A stretch of 64,000 nucleotides of DNA from contig NZ_QVMI01000009.1 of the NCBI RefSeq assembly GCF_010500965.1, positions 211,248 through 275,247 on the forward strand, written 5' to 3'. Origin of the DNA: Bacteroides sp. 51. GTDB lineage: Bacteria > Bacteroidota > Bacteroidia > Bacteroidales > Bacteroidaceae. The translations under genes were made by a program, and so were the position numbers. Below the pieces are notes generated by a model that saw nothing but the letters and a program-made list of their open reading frames with translations, did no database searches and was not told where the DNA came from. Below are positions 22,561-30,169 of this stretch, piece by piece (positions within the stretch are counted from its first letter, which is position 1; each line of letters opens with the position of its first letter).

Positions 22561-22682
22561 TGTCAACTCGTTAAACATGTTGACTGGCTACGTTAACACG
22601 TCAACTCCGGGGCTTAACACCATGAGTAGCGGTGTATAGCACGGCATATACTGGCGTTAACGTAGAAAGTTGGCGTGTTTAA
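22561..22682. repeat. Degenerate palindromic element F with GTTAAC cores
   Basis: Segments near 22571-22597 (TTAAACATGTTGACTGG then CTACGTTAAC) and 22655-22682 (CGTTAACGTAGAAAGTTGG) are approximate inverses. The centre has further GTCAAC, GTTAAC and CTTAACACC pieces. It occupies most of the 291-base gap between the OmpA/TPR lipoprotein terminator and the start region of the TPR/HTH regulator. Confidence 0.5.
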
Positions 22683-22702
22683 CAAGAAAATAGGAGGAAT
22701 AA

Positions 22703-22735
22703 AAAGAGCCCGGTTACGAATGAACCGGGCTCTTT
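22703..22735 (-). terminator. Rho-independent terminator of the OmpA/TPR lipoprotein gene
   Basis: AAAGAGCCCGGTT (22703-22715) and AACCGGGCTCTTT (22723-22735) form a perfect 13-bp stem with a 7-base loop. On the minus strand it is followed by TTATT and lies 22 bases after the stop codon at 22758. Confidence 0.92.
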
Positions 22736-22757
22736 CCAAAAAAAAACAAACTATAAA

Positions 22758-24449
22758 TTATCTCAGTAAACCTGAGATTTCAGAAGTATATTTTGCAAAT
22801 TCAAGATCAGTAGCAGCATGTTTTGCTAATGAAGAATCTTTTGCGATAGCGTTCTTCAGGTTGCTTGTAACCATTGAAGAATTGTTAGTTCTTGCACCCA
22901 ATACTGCTTTCAGGTAATCTGTGTAAGCATCAGCTTTTTGGATTCCGTCTAAAGTAGTTTTAGCTTTGTTGTAATCCTTAGCAAGGATCTGAGCTAAAGC
23001 AGCACTGTTAGTTTTTGTAGAACCGAAAGCGTTTACAGCTCTGTCATATTGACCTTGAGCGATGTAAAGGTTACCCAATGATTCGTTCAGTTCAGGAGTA
23101 CCGGAAGCTTTTCCGAAGTATGATTCAGCACCAGCTACATCACCCTTCTTAAGAGCGATAAGACCTAAGTTCATGTTAACTTCAGGAGCGCTCTTAATGC
23201 TGTTTGCTTTGTTGAAGAATGATTCTGCTTTCGCGAAATCACCAGCTTCGTAAGCCAACATACCTAAGTTGTTGAAACCACGGTAATCGCTTGGGAATTG
23301 TTTTGTAGCTTTAGTATAGATATCTTCTTGTTTAGCAGCATCGTTAGTAAGCGTTGCAGCGTAAAGAAGTTCTTCTACGTTCAATGCGCTTGGGTTAGAA
23401 GCAGCTAATTGAGCAATTTCTTCGTCAGATTTACCAATGATTTCGTAGTTCAATGTCAAACGTGAACGTCTCAACTGAGGAAGGATTTCGTCAGCAAGCG
23501 TTTTGTATACAGAAGAAATGTTTTTGATTTCGTTTTCTCTTTGTTCCGGATCTTTGTACATTGAAAGAACGCGAAGGATCAGTTCTTTATCCTGGATGTT
23601 TGATTTGCTAACCAATTCCTGGAAACCGTCCCAGTCTTGTGCAGTGTATTTAGCATCCAAAGTAAGGTCAACTTTCGCTTTCTTCAATTCTTTGCTCAAA
23701 TACTTAGCAGTGTTATCTTCACGATTTTCAGCCAGACCAGTGTTCAATTTAACACCACCGTCAGGAGATGCATAAGCTGAAACCTCAAGGTTAGTGATTT
23801 TCTTGTTTTCAGCAGCGTAAACATCAGAGATGTCTTGTTTGAAAGTTTTCATATCACCTTTGTTCAACTCGCTTGCACGTAGGTTAGCTTGTTGGATAAG
23901 GAACATGATGTTAGCTTGTTTAGCTTCTTTGATGATACGTTGGAAAGCGTCAGCACCTAAACCGGTGTTGGCATTGTTCAATGTGTTTTCAAGCAATGCA
24001 GAAGTAGCGATCACACCATCAGCAACCTTCACAGGAGGAATAGTAATAACTTTGTCGCCGATCTTTGCGTTGAATTCAAGATAAAGTTCTGACTTAGCCA
24101 TCGCTGGTACATAGTCAAAATTAGCTTTCATAGAATAGTTACCACCTACTTTGTAGTTGATAGCCTGATTGTTGCCTTCTACTTTTTCACCTTGGAATGT
24201 AGTAGACTGGCTTCTAGCTTCGCCGCCGTTCCATTTCAAAACCGGAGTAACTTCTACTACCGCTTTTTTCTTGAAATACTTTTCAGGGAATTTTCCGTGA
24301 ATAGTAACAGGAACTTTTCCACCTACTGCTTCAAGAACTTGAGGATTAGTAGTAAAATAATCCGATGATAATTCACCCATTTTGCCACTACATGATGATA
24401 GGGCAACAACCACTGTTAACAGAAGTGGTAAATACAGTTTCTTAATCAT
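22758..24449 (-). CDS. OmpA-like plus TPR lipoprotein, probably abundant
   Basis: 563 residues from the ATG at 24449, which begins a lipoprotein signal (LPLLLTVVVALSSCSGK). The N-terminal beta-rich domain (KVPVTIHGKFPEKYFKKKAV) is followed by an OmpA-like segment (LEVSAYASPDGGVKLNTGLA then ENREDNTAKYLSKELKKAK) at about 250-300 and TPR repeats (YRGFNNLGMLAYEAGDFAKA; MNLGLIALKKGDVAGAESYF). The OmpA-like part suggests peptidoglycan contact, and the protein would be anchored to the outer membrane. A clear promoter, an A/T-rich leader and a strong terminator make it a single-gene unit; Lys- and Ala-rich repetitive coding suggests high expression. No specific function is known to me. Confidence 0.85.
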   Translation of the reverse strand: MIKKLYLPLLLTVVVALSSCSGKMGELSSDYFTTNPQVLEAVGGKVPVTIHGKFPEKYFKKKAVVEVTPVLKWNGGEARSQSTTFQGEKVEGNNQAINYKVGGNYSMKANFDYVPAMAKSELYLEFNAKIGDKVITIPPVKVADGVIATSALLENTLNNANTGLGADAFQRIIKEAKQANIMFLIQQANLRASELNKGDMKTFKQDISDVYAAENKKITNLEVSAYASPDGGVKLNTGLAENREDNTAKYLSKELKKAKVDLTLDAKYTAQDWDGFQELVSKSNIQDKELILRVLSMYKDPEQRENEIKNISSVYKTLADEILPQLRRSRLTLNYEIIGKSDEEIAQLAASNPSALNVEELLYAATLTNDAAKQEDIYTKATKQFPSDYRGFNNLGMLAYEAGDFAKAESFFNKANSIKSAPEVNMNLGLIALKKGDVAGAESYFGKASGTPELNESLGNLYIAQGQYDRAVNAFGSTKTNSAALAQILAKDYNKAKTTLDGIQKADAYTDYLKAVLGARTNNSSMVTSNLKNAIAKDSSLAKHAATDLEFAKYTSEISGLLR

Positions 24450-24536
24450 TTTTCTAAGGTATAAATTAAACGTTTGTAATTGATTTATTATTATTTTTTT
24501 ATCGTTTAACCATAAGCTAGTCCTTGCGAACGTAGG

Positions 24537-24544
24537 CAAAGATA
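24537..24544 (-). promoter_or_regulatory. -7 box for the OmpA/TPR lipoprotein gene
   Basis: TATCTTTG on the minus strand is an exact TAnnTTTG match. It lies 88 bases before the ATG at 24449, leaving an A/T-rich leader of about 80 bases, a pattern often linked to efficient translation in Bacteroidetes. No convincing -33 box was seen. Confidence 0.6.
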
Positions 24545-24652
24545 CCGATTTATTGGATAAAATGTTAACTCATAGGCCAAAAATATCATAATTTTATAAA
24601 AAATCATACTAAGTGAGTATTTATTTCCTGATTGAGAACAAAATAGTACCTA

Positions 24653-25594
24653 TTATTGTTCATTCTCAGGCGCATTGTTTCTTCTGTATTTTATATTCCG
24701 GGGGTGGTGTTCTATGATTTCAGAGCGCAACATATTCCGGTCTATATGTGTATAAATCTCCGTAGTTGCGATTGTCTCATGTCCCAACATGCTTTGAATG
24801 GCCCGCAAGTTGGCTCCGCCCTCAAGCAGGTGCGTGGCGAAAGAGTGTCTGAAGGTATGCGGACTGATATTCTTTTTTATGCCTGCCGTTGTTGCCAATT
24901 CTTTTATCATATGAAAGATCATAATGCGCGACAGGTTTGTGCCTCTTCTACTTAAAAAAAGATAGTCTTCAAAGTCTTTTTTTGCAGTTACCTGATTTCT
25001 GTCTAATATATACAATTTAATCTCATTTATGGCTTTAGGAGAGATGGGAACCAGCCGCTGTTTACTTCCTTTTCCCTCAACTTTAATAAAGCCCTCATCC
25101 AGATATAGTTCAGACAACTTTAGATTGGTTAATTCTGAGACGCGCAGGCCGCAACTGTATAATGTTTCCAGAATAGCTTTATTTCTTTGCCCCTCGTTCT
25201 TACTCAGGTCGATGGCTGAGATTATGGCATCAATCTCTTCTATGGTAAGTATCTCCGGAAGTTTGAAACCGATCTTAGGGCCTTCGAGCAATTCCGAAGG
25301 GTCGGCTTCCAGATAGTCGGTAAGAATCAGGAAATTAAAAAAAGACTTTATGCCCGAGATGATGCGTGCCTGCGAACGGGCATGAATGCCGATATCGTGC
25401 AATCCGGCTACAAATTGTTGTAAGTTGTCTAACGTGATGTCTTTTATCGCAATTCCTTCCAGGGTAAGAAACGACATGAGTTTGTCCAGGTCGGTCAGGT
25501 AGGCATCCAATGTATTGGGCGATAATGATTTTTCGAATTTAAGGTATCGCTGATACTGTTTAATTATCTTGCCCGTTTCATCCTTATTAATCAT
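24653..25594 (-). CDS. xerD: Tyrosine recombinase XerD
   Basis: 313 residues. The catalytic set of tyrosine recombinases is complete: Arg151 (CGLRVSEL), Lys175 region (EGKGSKQR), His246 and Arg249 (HTFRHSFATHLL), His272 (LGHETIATT) and the nucleophile Tyr281 (EIYTHID). The N-terminal SAM-like domain (YLKFEKSLSPNTLDAYLTDL) is typical of XerC/XerD. Length and chromosomal setting (next to aroQ and pyk) point to the housekeeping XerD that resolves chromosome dimers at dif with FtsK, not a mobile-element integrase. It is divergent from aroQ with overlapping promoters. Confidence 0.93.
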   Translation of the reverse strand: MINKDETGKIIKQYQRYLKFEKSLSPNTLDAYLTDLDKLMSFLTLEGIAIKDITLDNLQQFVAGLHDIGIHARSQARIISGIKSFFNFLILTDYLEADPSELLEGPKIGFKLPEILTIEEIDAIISAIDLSKNEGQRNKAILETLYSCGLRVSELTNLKLSELYLDEGFIKVEGKGSKQRLVPISPKAINEIKLYILDRNQVTAKKDFEDYLFLSRRGTNLSRIMIFHMIKELATTAGIKKNISPHTFRHSFATHLLEGGANLRAIQSMLGHETIATTEIYTHIDRNMLRSEIIEHHPRNIKYRRNNAPENEQ

Positions 25595-25600
25595 ATTTCA

Positions 25601-25629
25601 TTTGTTTTCATTCTTTTTTTCTACCTTTG
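25601..25629 (+). promoter_or_regulatory. aroQ promoter
   Basis: TTTG at 25601-25604 and TACCTTTG at 25622-25629 are separated by 17 bases, close to the Bacteroidetes -33/-7 pattern. It points toward aroQ, giving a leader of roughly 115 bases. Confidence 0.65.
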
Positions 25630-25653
25630 CACCTTGAAATACTGTTCTTTGGG

Positions 25654-25661
25654 CAAAGGTA
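25654..25661 (-). promoter_or_regulatory. xerD -7 box, mirror image of the aroQ -7 box
   Basis: TACCTTTG on the minus strand is identical to the aroQ -7 box. Together they form the perfect 10-bp inverted repeat CTACCTTTGC (25621-25630) and GCAAAGGTAG (25653-25662), with 22 bases between. The best -33 candidate (TTTG at 25679-25676) is only 14 bases away. Confidence 0.5.
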
Positions 25662-25750
25662 GTGAAAACCAAATACAAAGCCAAGCTTGCTTGAGCTATG
25701 TTGAGGCGCATCCTATCTTATGGGAAAGATATTAAAAACAATCCGATAGT

Positions 25751-26173
25751 ATGATAAGGATACAAATTATTAACGGGCCAAACATTAACCTATTGGGTAA
25801 GCGTGAACCCACTATTTATGGTAACGTTACATTTGAGGATTACTTGATTGATCTTCGTAGCAAATATCCGGAAACTGAGATTGATTACTACCAATCGAAT
25901 GTTGAAGGTGAGCTAATAAACAAGATTCAGGAAGTGGGATTTGATGTGGATGGGATTGTTTTGAATGCAGGTGCATATACTCATACTTCGATTGCCCTGC
26001 AAGATGCTATTCGTTCGGTTACTTCGCCTGTGGTTGAGGTACATATTTCCAATGTTCATAAGAGAGAGGAATTCCGCCATACTTCCATGATTGCTGCTGC
26101 ATGTGTGGGGGTGATCTGTGGTTTTGGACTCGACTCTTATCGCCTGGCGGTTGAGGCATTGATAAAGAGATAG
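25751..26173 (+). CDS. aroQ: Type II 3-dehydroquinate dehydratase
   Basis: 140 residues, the normal size. It dehydrates 3-dehydroquinate to 3-dehydroshikimate in the shikimate pathway as a dodecameric cytoplasmic enzyme. Family blocks are INGPNINLLGKREPTIYG (catalytic Tyr region), LNAGAYTHTSIALQDAI, and EVHISNVHKREEFRHTSM with the catalytic His region. The last strand VGVICGFGLDSYRLAVEAL is also typical. It is the first gene rightward of the divergent promoter shared with xerD, and pyk follows 39 bases later. Confidence 0.97.
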   Translation: MIRIQIINGPNINLLGKREPTIYGNVTFEDYLIDLRSKYPETEIDYYQSNVEGELINKIQEVGFDVDGIVLNAGAYTHTSIALQDAIRSVTSPVVEVHISNVHKREEFRHTSMIAAACVGVICGFGLDSYRLAVEALIKR

Positions 26174-26212
26174 TTTTTTTAGGTTATTATATATTTAAGG
26201 TAATTAGTATTT

Positions 26213-27667
26213 ATGAAGAAGCATACTAAGATTGTTGCTACTATTTCTGATAAACGTTGTGACGTAGAGTTTTTACAGCAGCTTTATGAAGCTGGAATGA
26301 ATGTAGTCCGTATGAACTCTGCCCACCTGGATAGAGAGGGCTTTGATAAGATTATTAATAATGTACGGGCAGTATCGAACAATATTGCCATTCTGATGGA
26401 CACCAAAGGCCCTGAAGTGCGTACTACCGTTTGTGCTGAACCCATTCCTTTCTGCACGGGCGAAAAGGTGAAAATAATCGGCGATCCGAACCGGGAAACA
26501 ACCCGTGATTGCATCGCTGTTTCCTATAAAGAATTTGTTGAAGATGTAAGAATCGGAGGTGATGTACTTATCGACGATGGTGAACTTGATCTTAAAGTAG
26601 TAGGCCGCGAAGATGGTTACCTGCTTTGTGAGGTTTTAAACGATGCTACTCTCGGAAGCCGTAAGAGTGTGAATGTTCCCGGAATGCGCATCAATCTGCC
26701 TTCGCTTACAGAAAGAGATAAAACAAACATCCTGTACGCTATCGAAAAAGATATCGATTTTATCGCTCACTCTTTTGTAAGAACAAAACAAGATGTACTG
26801 GATATTCAGGAAATCCTGGATGAACATAATAGCGAGATACAGATCATCTCAAAAATAGAAAACCAGGAAGGTGTTGATAATATCGACGAAATTCTGGAAG
26901 CAACTTATGGTATTATGATTGCCCGCGGCGACCTTGGAATCGAGATTCCGCAACAAAAGATACCGGGTATTCAACGTAAGTTGATTAAGAAATGTATTCT
27001 GGCTAAACGTCCGGTGATTGTAGCCACCCAGATGCTTCACACCATGATCCATAATCCCCGTCCTACCCGTGCGGAGGTTACTGATATTGCCAATGCAATT
27101 TATTACCGTACCGATGCTTTGATGCTGAGTGGCGAAACGGCTTATGGGAAATATCCGGTAGAGGCTTTACGTACAATGGCTCAGATTGCTGAACAGGCAG
27201 AGAAAGATAAGCTGGAAGAAAATGATATCCGTATTCCATTAAGTTCGGATACTATAGATGTAACCGCTTTTCTGGCTAAACAAGCTGTAAAAGCTACATC
27301 CAAAATGCATATTCGTGCCATTATTACTGATAGTTATACCGGACGAACAGCGCGTTATGTTGCTGCTTTCCGTGGTAAATATCCGGTACTGGCCATCTGT
27401 TATAAAGAAAAGACCATGCGTTTGATGGCTCTTTCTTATGGTGTACTCCCCATCTTCCTGGAAGAGAAAGACAATGCACGTACTTATTTCTTCTCAGCAT
27501 TGCAAATGTTGCTGGAAAGCAAGCGTGTAAAACCAGATGATATGTACGCTTATTTAAGCGGTAGTTTCGGAGAAGGTGGAGGTACTACTTTCCTGGAAAT
27601 CAATAAAGTAAATACCGTATTGGCCAACGCCGAAGATTATTATCTTCCCAGCTTCAGCCAGCGATAG
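26213..27667 (+). CDS. pyk: Pyruvate kinase
   Basis: 484 residues. It converts phosphoenolpyruvate and ADP to pyruvate and ATP, the last step of glycolysis. Signature blocks in order: KIVATISDKRCDVEFL, MNSAHLDREG, LMDTKGPEVRTTV, SKIENQEGVDNIDEI with the catalytic Lys, MIARGDLGIEIPQQKIPGIQ, VIVATQMLHTMIHNPRPTRA and LMLSGETAYGKYPVEALRTM. The C-terminal domain is present and full length. In the first block the usual GP-x-S is replaced by SDK, a variation I believe is normal for Bacteroidales enzymes. It is followed by a low-complexity inverted repeat and then a methyltransferase gene. Confidence 0.96.
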   Translation: MKKHTKIVATISDKRCDVEFLQQLYEAGMNVVRMNSAHLDREGFDKIINNVRAVSNNIAILMDTKGPEVRTTVCAEPIPFCTGEKVKIIGDPNRETTRDCIAVSYKEFVEDVRIGGDVLIDDGELDLKVVGREDGYLLCEVLNDATLGSRKSVNVPGMRINLPSLTERDKTNILYAIEKDIDFIAHSFVRTKQDVLDIQEILDEHNSEIQIISKIENQEGVDNIDEILEATYGIMIARGDLGIEIPQQKIPGIQRKLIKKCILAKRPVIVATQMLHTMIHNPRPTRAEVTDIANAIYYRTDALMLSGETAYGKYPVEALRTMAQIAEQAEKDKLEENDIRIPLSSDTIDVTAFLAKQAVKATSKMHIRAIITDSYTGRTARYVAAFRGKYPVLAICYKEKTMRLMALSYGVLPIFLEEKDNARTYFFSALQMLLESKRVKPDDMYAYLSGSFGEGGGTTFLEINKVNTVLANAEDYYLPSFSQR

Positions 27668-27768
27668 TTTAAGCTTTTAAGATTTTGAGTTTTTAAGTCT
27701 ATAAGTTTAAGAATTCAAAAGTATCCTCTGGTCTTAAAAACTTAAAAACTAAAGAACTTAAAGACTCA
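27668..27768. repeat. Low-complexity inverted repeat G (TTTTAAG units)
   Basis: The left side uses TTTAAG and TTTTTAAG units (27668-27712) and the right side the inverse CTTAAAAACTTAAAAAC and GAACTTAAAG (27731-27768). It fills the whole gap between the pyk stop and the methyltransferase start, ending at the base before that start codon. It may terminate transcription, because it gives a long AU stem. Confidence 0.55.
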
Positions 27769-27769
27769 A

Positions 27770-28411
27770 ATGTCTATAGACGAATACATATTGCAACACA
27801 TTGATCCCGAGAGCGATTATCTGAAGTCGCTCTATCGGGATACGCATGTGAAGTTATTGCGTCCTCGTATGGCTTCTGGCCACTTACAGGGGCGGTTGCT
27901 GAAAATGTTCGTTGAGATGATACGTCCCAAGCAAATACTTGAGATCGGGACATATAGCGGATATTCTGCCTTATGTTTGGCAGAAGGCTTACAGGACGGC
28001 GGTATGCTCCATACGTTTGAGATAAACGATGAGCAGGAAGATTTTACCCGTCCCTGGTTAGAGAATTCACCGTATGCCGATAAGATAAAGTTTTATATTG
28101 GCGATGCGTTGGAGGTTGTTCCCGGGTTGGGGATAACCTTTGATTTGGCTTTTGTAGATGGAGATAAACGAAAATATATTGAGTACTATGACATGGTGCT
28201 CGAACATCTTTCTCCCGGAGGGTTTATCATAGCCGATAATACATTGTGGGATGGCCATGTGTTGGAAGAACCCCATATTACCGACAGGCAAACCATCGGT
28301 ATAAAAGCATTTAATGATTATGTAATACAGGACAAACGGACGGAGAAAGTTATTCTTCCTTTACGTGATGGACTGACAATTATAAAAAAGAAGCTAGAAG
28401 TAAGAAGTTAG
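27770..28411 (+). CDS. SAM-dependent O-methyltransferase
   Basis: 213 residues of the class I, caffeoyl-CoA/catechol O-methyltransferase-like family. Motif I is LEIGTYSGYSALCLAEGL, the acidic post-motif region FEINDEQEDF, and the metal/SAM motif LAFVDGDKRKYIEYYD followed by GGFIIADNTLWDG. It probably methylates a small hydroxylated molecule using divalent metal; the substrate is unknown. The final codons (KKLEVRS) and the stop lie in the left arm of inverted repeat H, so the C-terminus may have been shaped by that element. rbfA follows 66 bases later. Confidence 0.88.
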   Translation: MSIDEYILQHIDPESDYLKSLYRDTHVKLLRPRMASGHLQGRLLKMFVEMIRPKQILEIGTYSGYSALCLAEGLQDGGMLHTFEINDEQEDFTRPWLENSPYADKIKFYIGDALEVVPGLGITFDLAFVDGDKRKYIEYYDMVLEHLSPGGFIIADNTLWDGHVLEEPHITDRQTIGIKAFNDYVIQDKRTEKVILPLRDGLTIIKKKLEVRS

Positions 28412-28459
28412 AAGCCAGGTCGTGTATAAAACCTAGCTTCTAACTTCTTACTTCTAGCT
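28392..28459. repeat. Inverted repeat H with 29-base arms (AGAAGTAAGAAGTTAGAAG)
   Basis: Arms 28392-28420 and 28431-28459 match inversely over 29 bases with one mismatch, around a 10-base loop. The left arm holds the last codons and the stop of the methyltransferase gene. As a stable AU-rich hairpin it may protect or terminate the upstream mRNA. Confidence 0.85.
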
Positions 28460-28477
28460 ACTAAATACTTATAAATT

Positions 28478-28810
28478 ATGGAAACAACCAGACAAAACAA
28501 AATTGCCCGTTTACTACAGAAGGAGTTGGGCGATATATTTCTGCTGCAAACCAAAGCCATGCCGGGTACATTGATCTCGGTGAGTGTGGTTCGTATCAGT
28601 CCCGATTTGAGTATCGCCAAAGTATACCTGAGCGTATTCCCATCGGAAAAGAGCGAAGAATTGGTGAAGAACATCAATGATAATATGAAGAGTATCCGCT
28701 TCGAGTTGGGTAAACGTGTAAGATATCAGTTGCGTATTATCCCCGAATTGAAATTCTTTGTAGACGACTCGTTGGATTACATTGATAAGATTGATTCTTT
28801 GTTGAAATAA
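28478..28810 (+). CDS. rbfA: Ribosome-binding factor A
   Basis: 110 residues, the usual size. RbfA binds the immature 30S subunit near 16S helix 1 and helps late maturation and cold adaptation. Family features are the N-terminal RQNKIARLLQKELGDIF, the central SVSVVRISPDLSIAKVYLSV and the terminal KRVRYQLRIIPELKFFVDDS, which form the KH-like fold with the conserved Ala/Ser kink. The next gene starts seven bases after its stop, so the two are co-transcribed. Confidence 0.95.
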   Translation: METTRQNKIARLLQKELGDIFLLQTKAMPGTLISVSVVRISPDLSIAKVYLSVFPSEKSEELVKNINDNMKSIRFELGKRVRYQLRIIPELKFFVDDSLDYIDKIDSLLK

Positions 28811-28817
28811 TCCCGAA

Positions 28818-30047
28818 GTGTATCTTCCTTTTTATATAGCCAGGCGTTACCTCTTCTCCCGGAAGAAACATAACGCTATTAATATTATCTCCGGCATATC
28901 CGTTTGTGGGGTAGCGCTTGCTACGCTTTCGTTAGTCTGCACGCTATCCGTAATGAACGGTTTTCAGGATATGGTGGCCGACCTTTTTACTTCTTTTGAT
29001 CCGCAACTGAAGATCACCGCCCGCGAAGGAAAAACGTTCGATGGCCGGGATGAACGTGTACAGGCTTTGCGTACATGGTCCGAGATTGCTGTATTTACAG
29101 AAGCTCTGGAAGAGCAGGCCATGGTGGAATATAAAGACCGCCAGGTAATGGCTGTGATAAAAGGTGTGGAAGATAACTTTGAAGACCTGACCGAGATTGA
29201 TAGCATATTGCGCGGGTCGGGTAAGTTTATGCTTCACGATGAGGTTGTAGATTATGGTGTTATGGGCATCGAACTGGTACCGATGTTAGGCACAGGTATC
29301 CAGTTTGTCGATCCGCTTTCTATCTATGCTCCCAAGCGGAATGCCAAAGTAAATATGGCCAATCCGGGAGCATCCTTTAATCGTGAATACCTGTTCTCGC
29401 CCGGTTGTGTGTTTGTGGTAAACCAGCAAAAGTATGATTCTCAATATATACTGACATCTATCGACTTTGCCCGTCGGATATTTGACTACTCTACCGAAGT
29501 CTCTTCTATAGAATTGAAGTTGGCTCCGGATGCAAACCTCTCTGCTGTGAAGAAAAAGATTGCCGATCTTTTAGGTGAAGATTTCCTTGTTCAGGATCGT
29601 TATGAACAACAAGCCGACATCTTCCGTATCATGGAGATTGAAAAACTGATCTCTTATCTCTTTCTGACTTTTATATTAATGATAGCCTGTTTCAATGTGA
29701 TTGGTTCGCTGTCGATGTTGATTATTGACAAGAAAGAAGATGTGACAACACTGCGGAAACTGGGCGCAAGCGATAAGCTGGTTTCCCGTATATTCCTTCT
29801 TGAAGGCTGGATGATTTCTTTCTTTGGAGCCATAAGTGGTATCGTGCTTGGGTTAGCACTTTGCCTGGCGCAACAGGAATTTGGTTTTCTAACCTTGAAT
29901 GTTTCCGGGGGAATATATTTGGTCGATGCATACCCTGTCAGCGTTCATTTCGGCGATATCCTATTTGTGTTTATTACGGTTATGATTATGGGTTTATTGT
30001 CCGTATGGTATCCGGTTCGTTATTTAGGGAGGCGATTGCTCCGTTAA
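28818..30047 (+). CDS. LolC/LolE-type ABC transporter permease (FtsX family)
   Basis: 409 residues. An N-terminal membrane helix (NIISGISVCGVALATLSLV), a large periplasmic domain and three C-terminal helices (LISYLFLTFILMIACFNVIG; GWMISFFGAISGIVLGLAL; DILFVFITVMIMGLLSVWYP) give the four-helix MacB/FtsX layout. LPFYIARRYLFSRKKHNAIN with SVMNGFQDMV is typical of lipoprotein-releasing system permeases. It should move lipoproteins out of the inner membrane with a LolD-type ATPase, which is not adjacent. The start is a GTG, the only initiator that keeps the conserved N-terminus, seven bases after rbfA. Confidence 0.9.
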   Translation: MYLPFYIARRYLFSRKKHNAINIISGISVCGVALATLSLVCTLSVMNGFQDMVADLFTSFDPQLKITAREGKTFDGRDERVQALRTWSEIAVFTEALEEQAMVEYKDRQVMAVIKGVEDNFEDLTEIDSILRGSGKFMLHDEVVDYGVMGIELVPMLGTGIQFVDPLSIYAPKRNAKVNMANPGASFNREYLFSPGCVFVVNQQKYDSQYILTSIDFARRIFDYSTEVSSIELKLAPDANLSAVKKKIADLLGEDFLVQDRYEQQADIFRIMEIEKLISYLFLTFILMIACFNVIGSLSMLIIDKKEDVTTLRKLGASDKLVSRIFLLEGWMISFFGAISGIVLGLALCLAQQEFGFLTLNVSGGIYLVDAYPVSVHFGDILFVFITVMIMGLLSVWYPVRYLGRRLLR

Positions 30048-30085
30048 ATAGTGCCTATCCATCAAATATTTAGCCGTTAAATGTA

Positions 30086-30113
30086 TTTGAAAGTGAAAAA
30101 AAAGCTATATTTG
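30086..30113 (+). promoter_or_regulatory. secDF promoter
   Basis: TATATTTG at 30106-30113 matches TAnnTTTG. A TTTG lies at 30086-30089 with a 16-base spacer, slightly short. The start codon is at 30170, so the leader would be about 50 A-rich bases. Confidence 0.6.
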
Positions 30114-30169
30114 CACCCTTGTATATAAAAGAATTAAATCAAAATTAATAATATAAAACTAAAACTAAA

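Noticed and set aside
22675-22917. An 80-codon open frame over the terminator and the end of the OmpA/TPR lipoprotein gene
   Set aside because: It runs through a clear terminator hairpin and antisense to a real coding region.
24653-25594. Integrase of a mobile element
   Set aside because: The protein is a tyrosine recombinase, but its length, full XerD features and housekeeping neighbours, with no direct repeats or cargo, point to chromosomal xerD.
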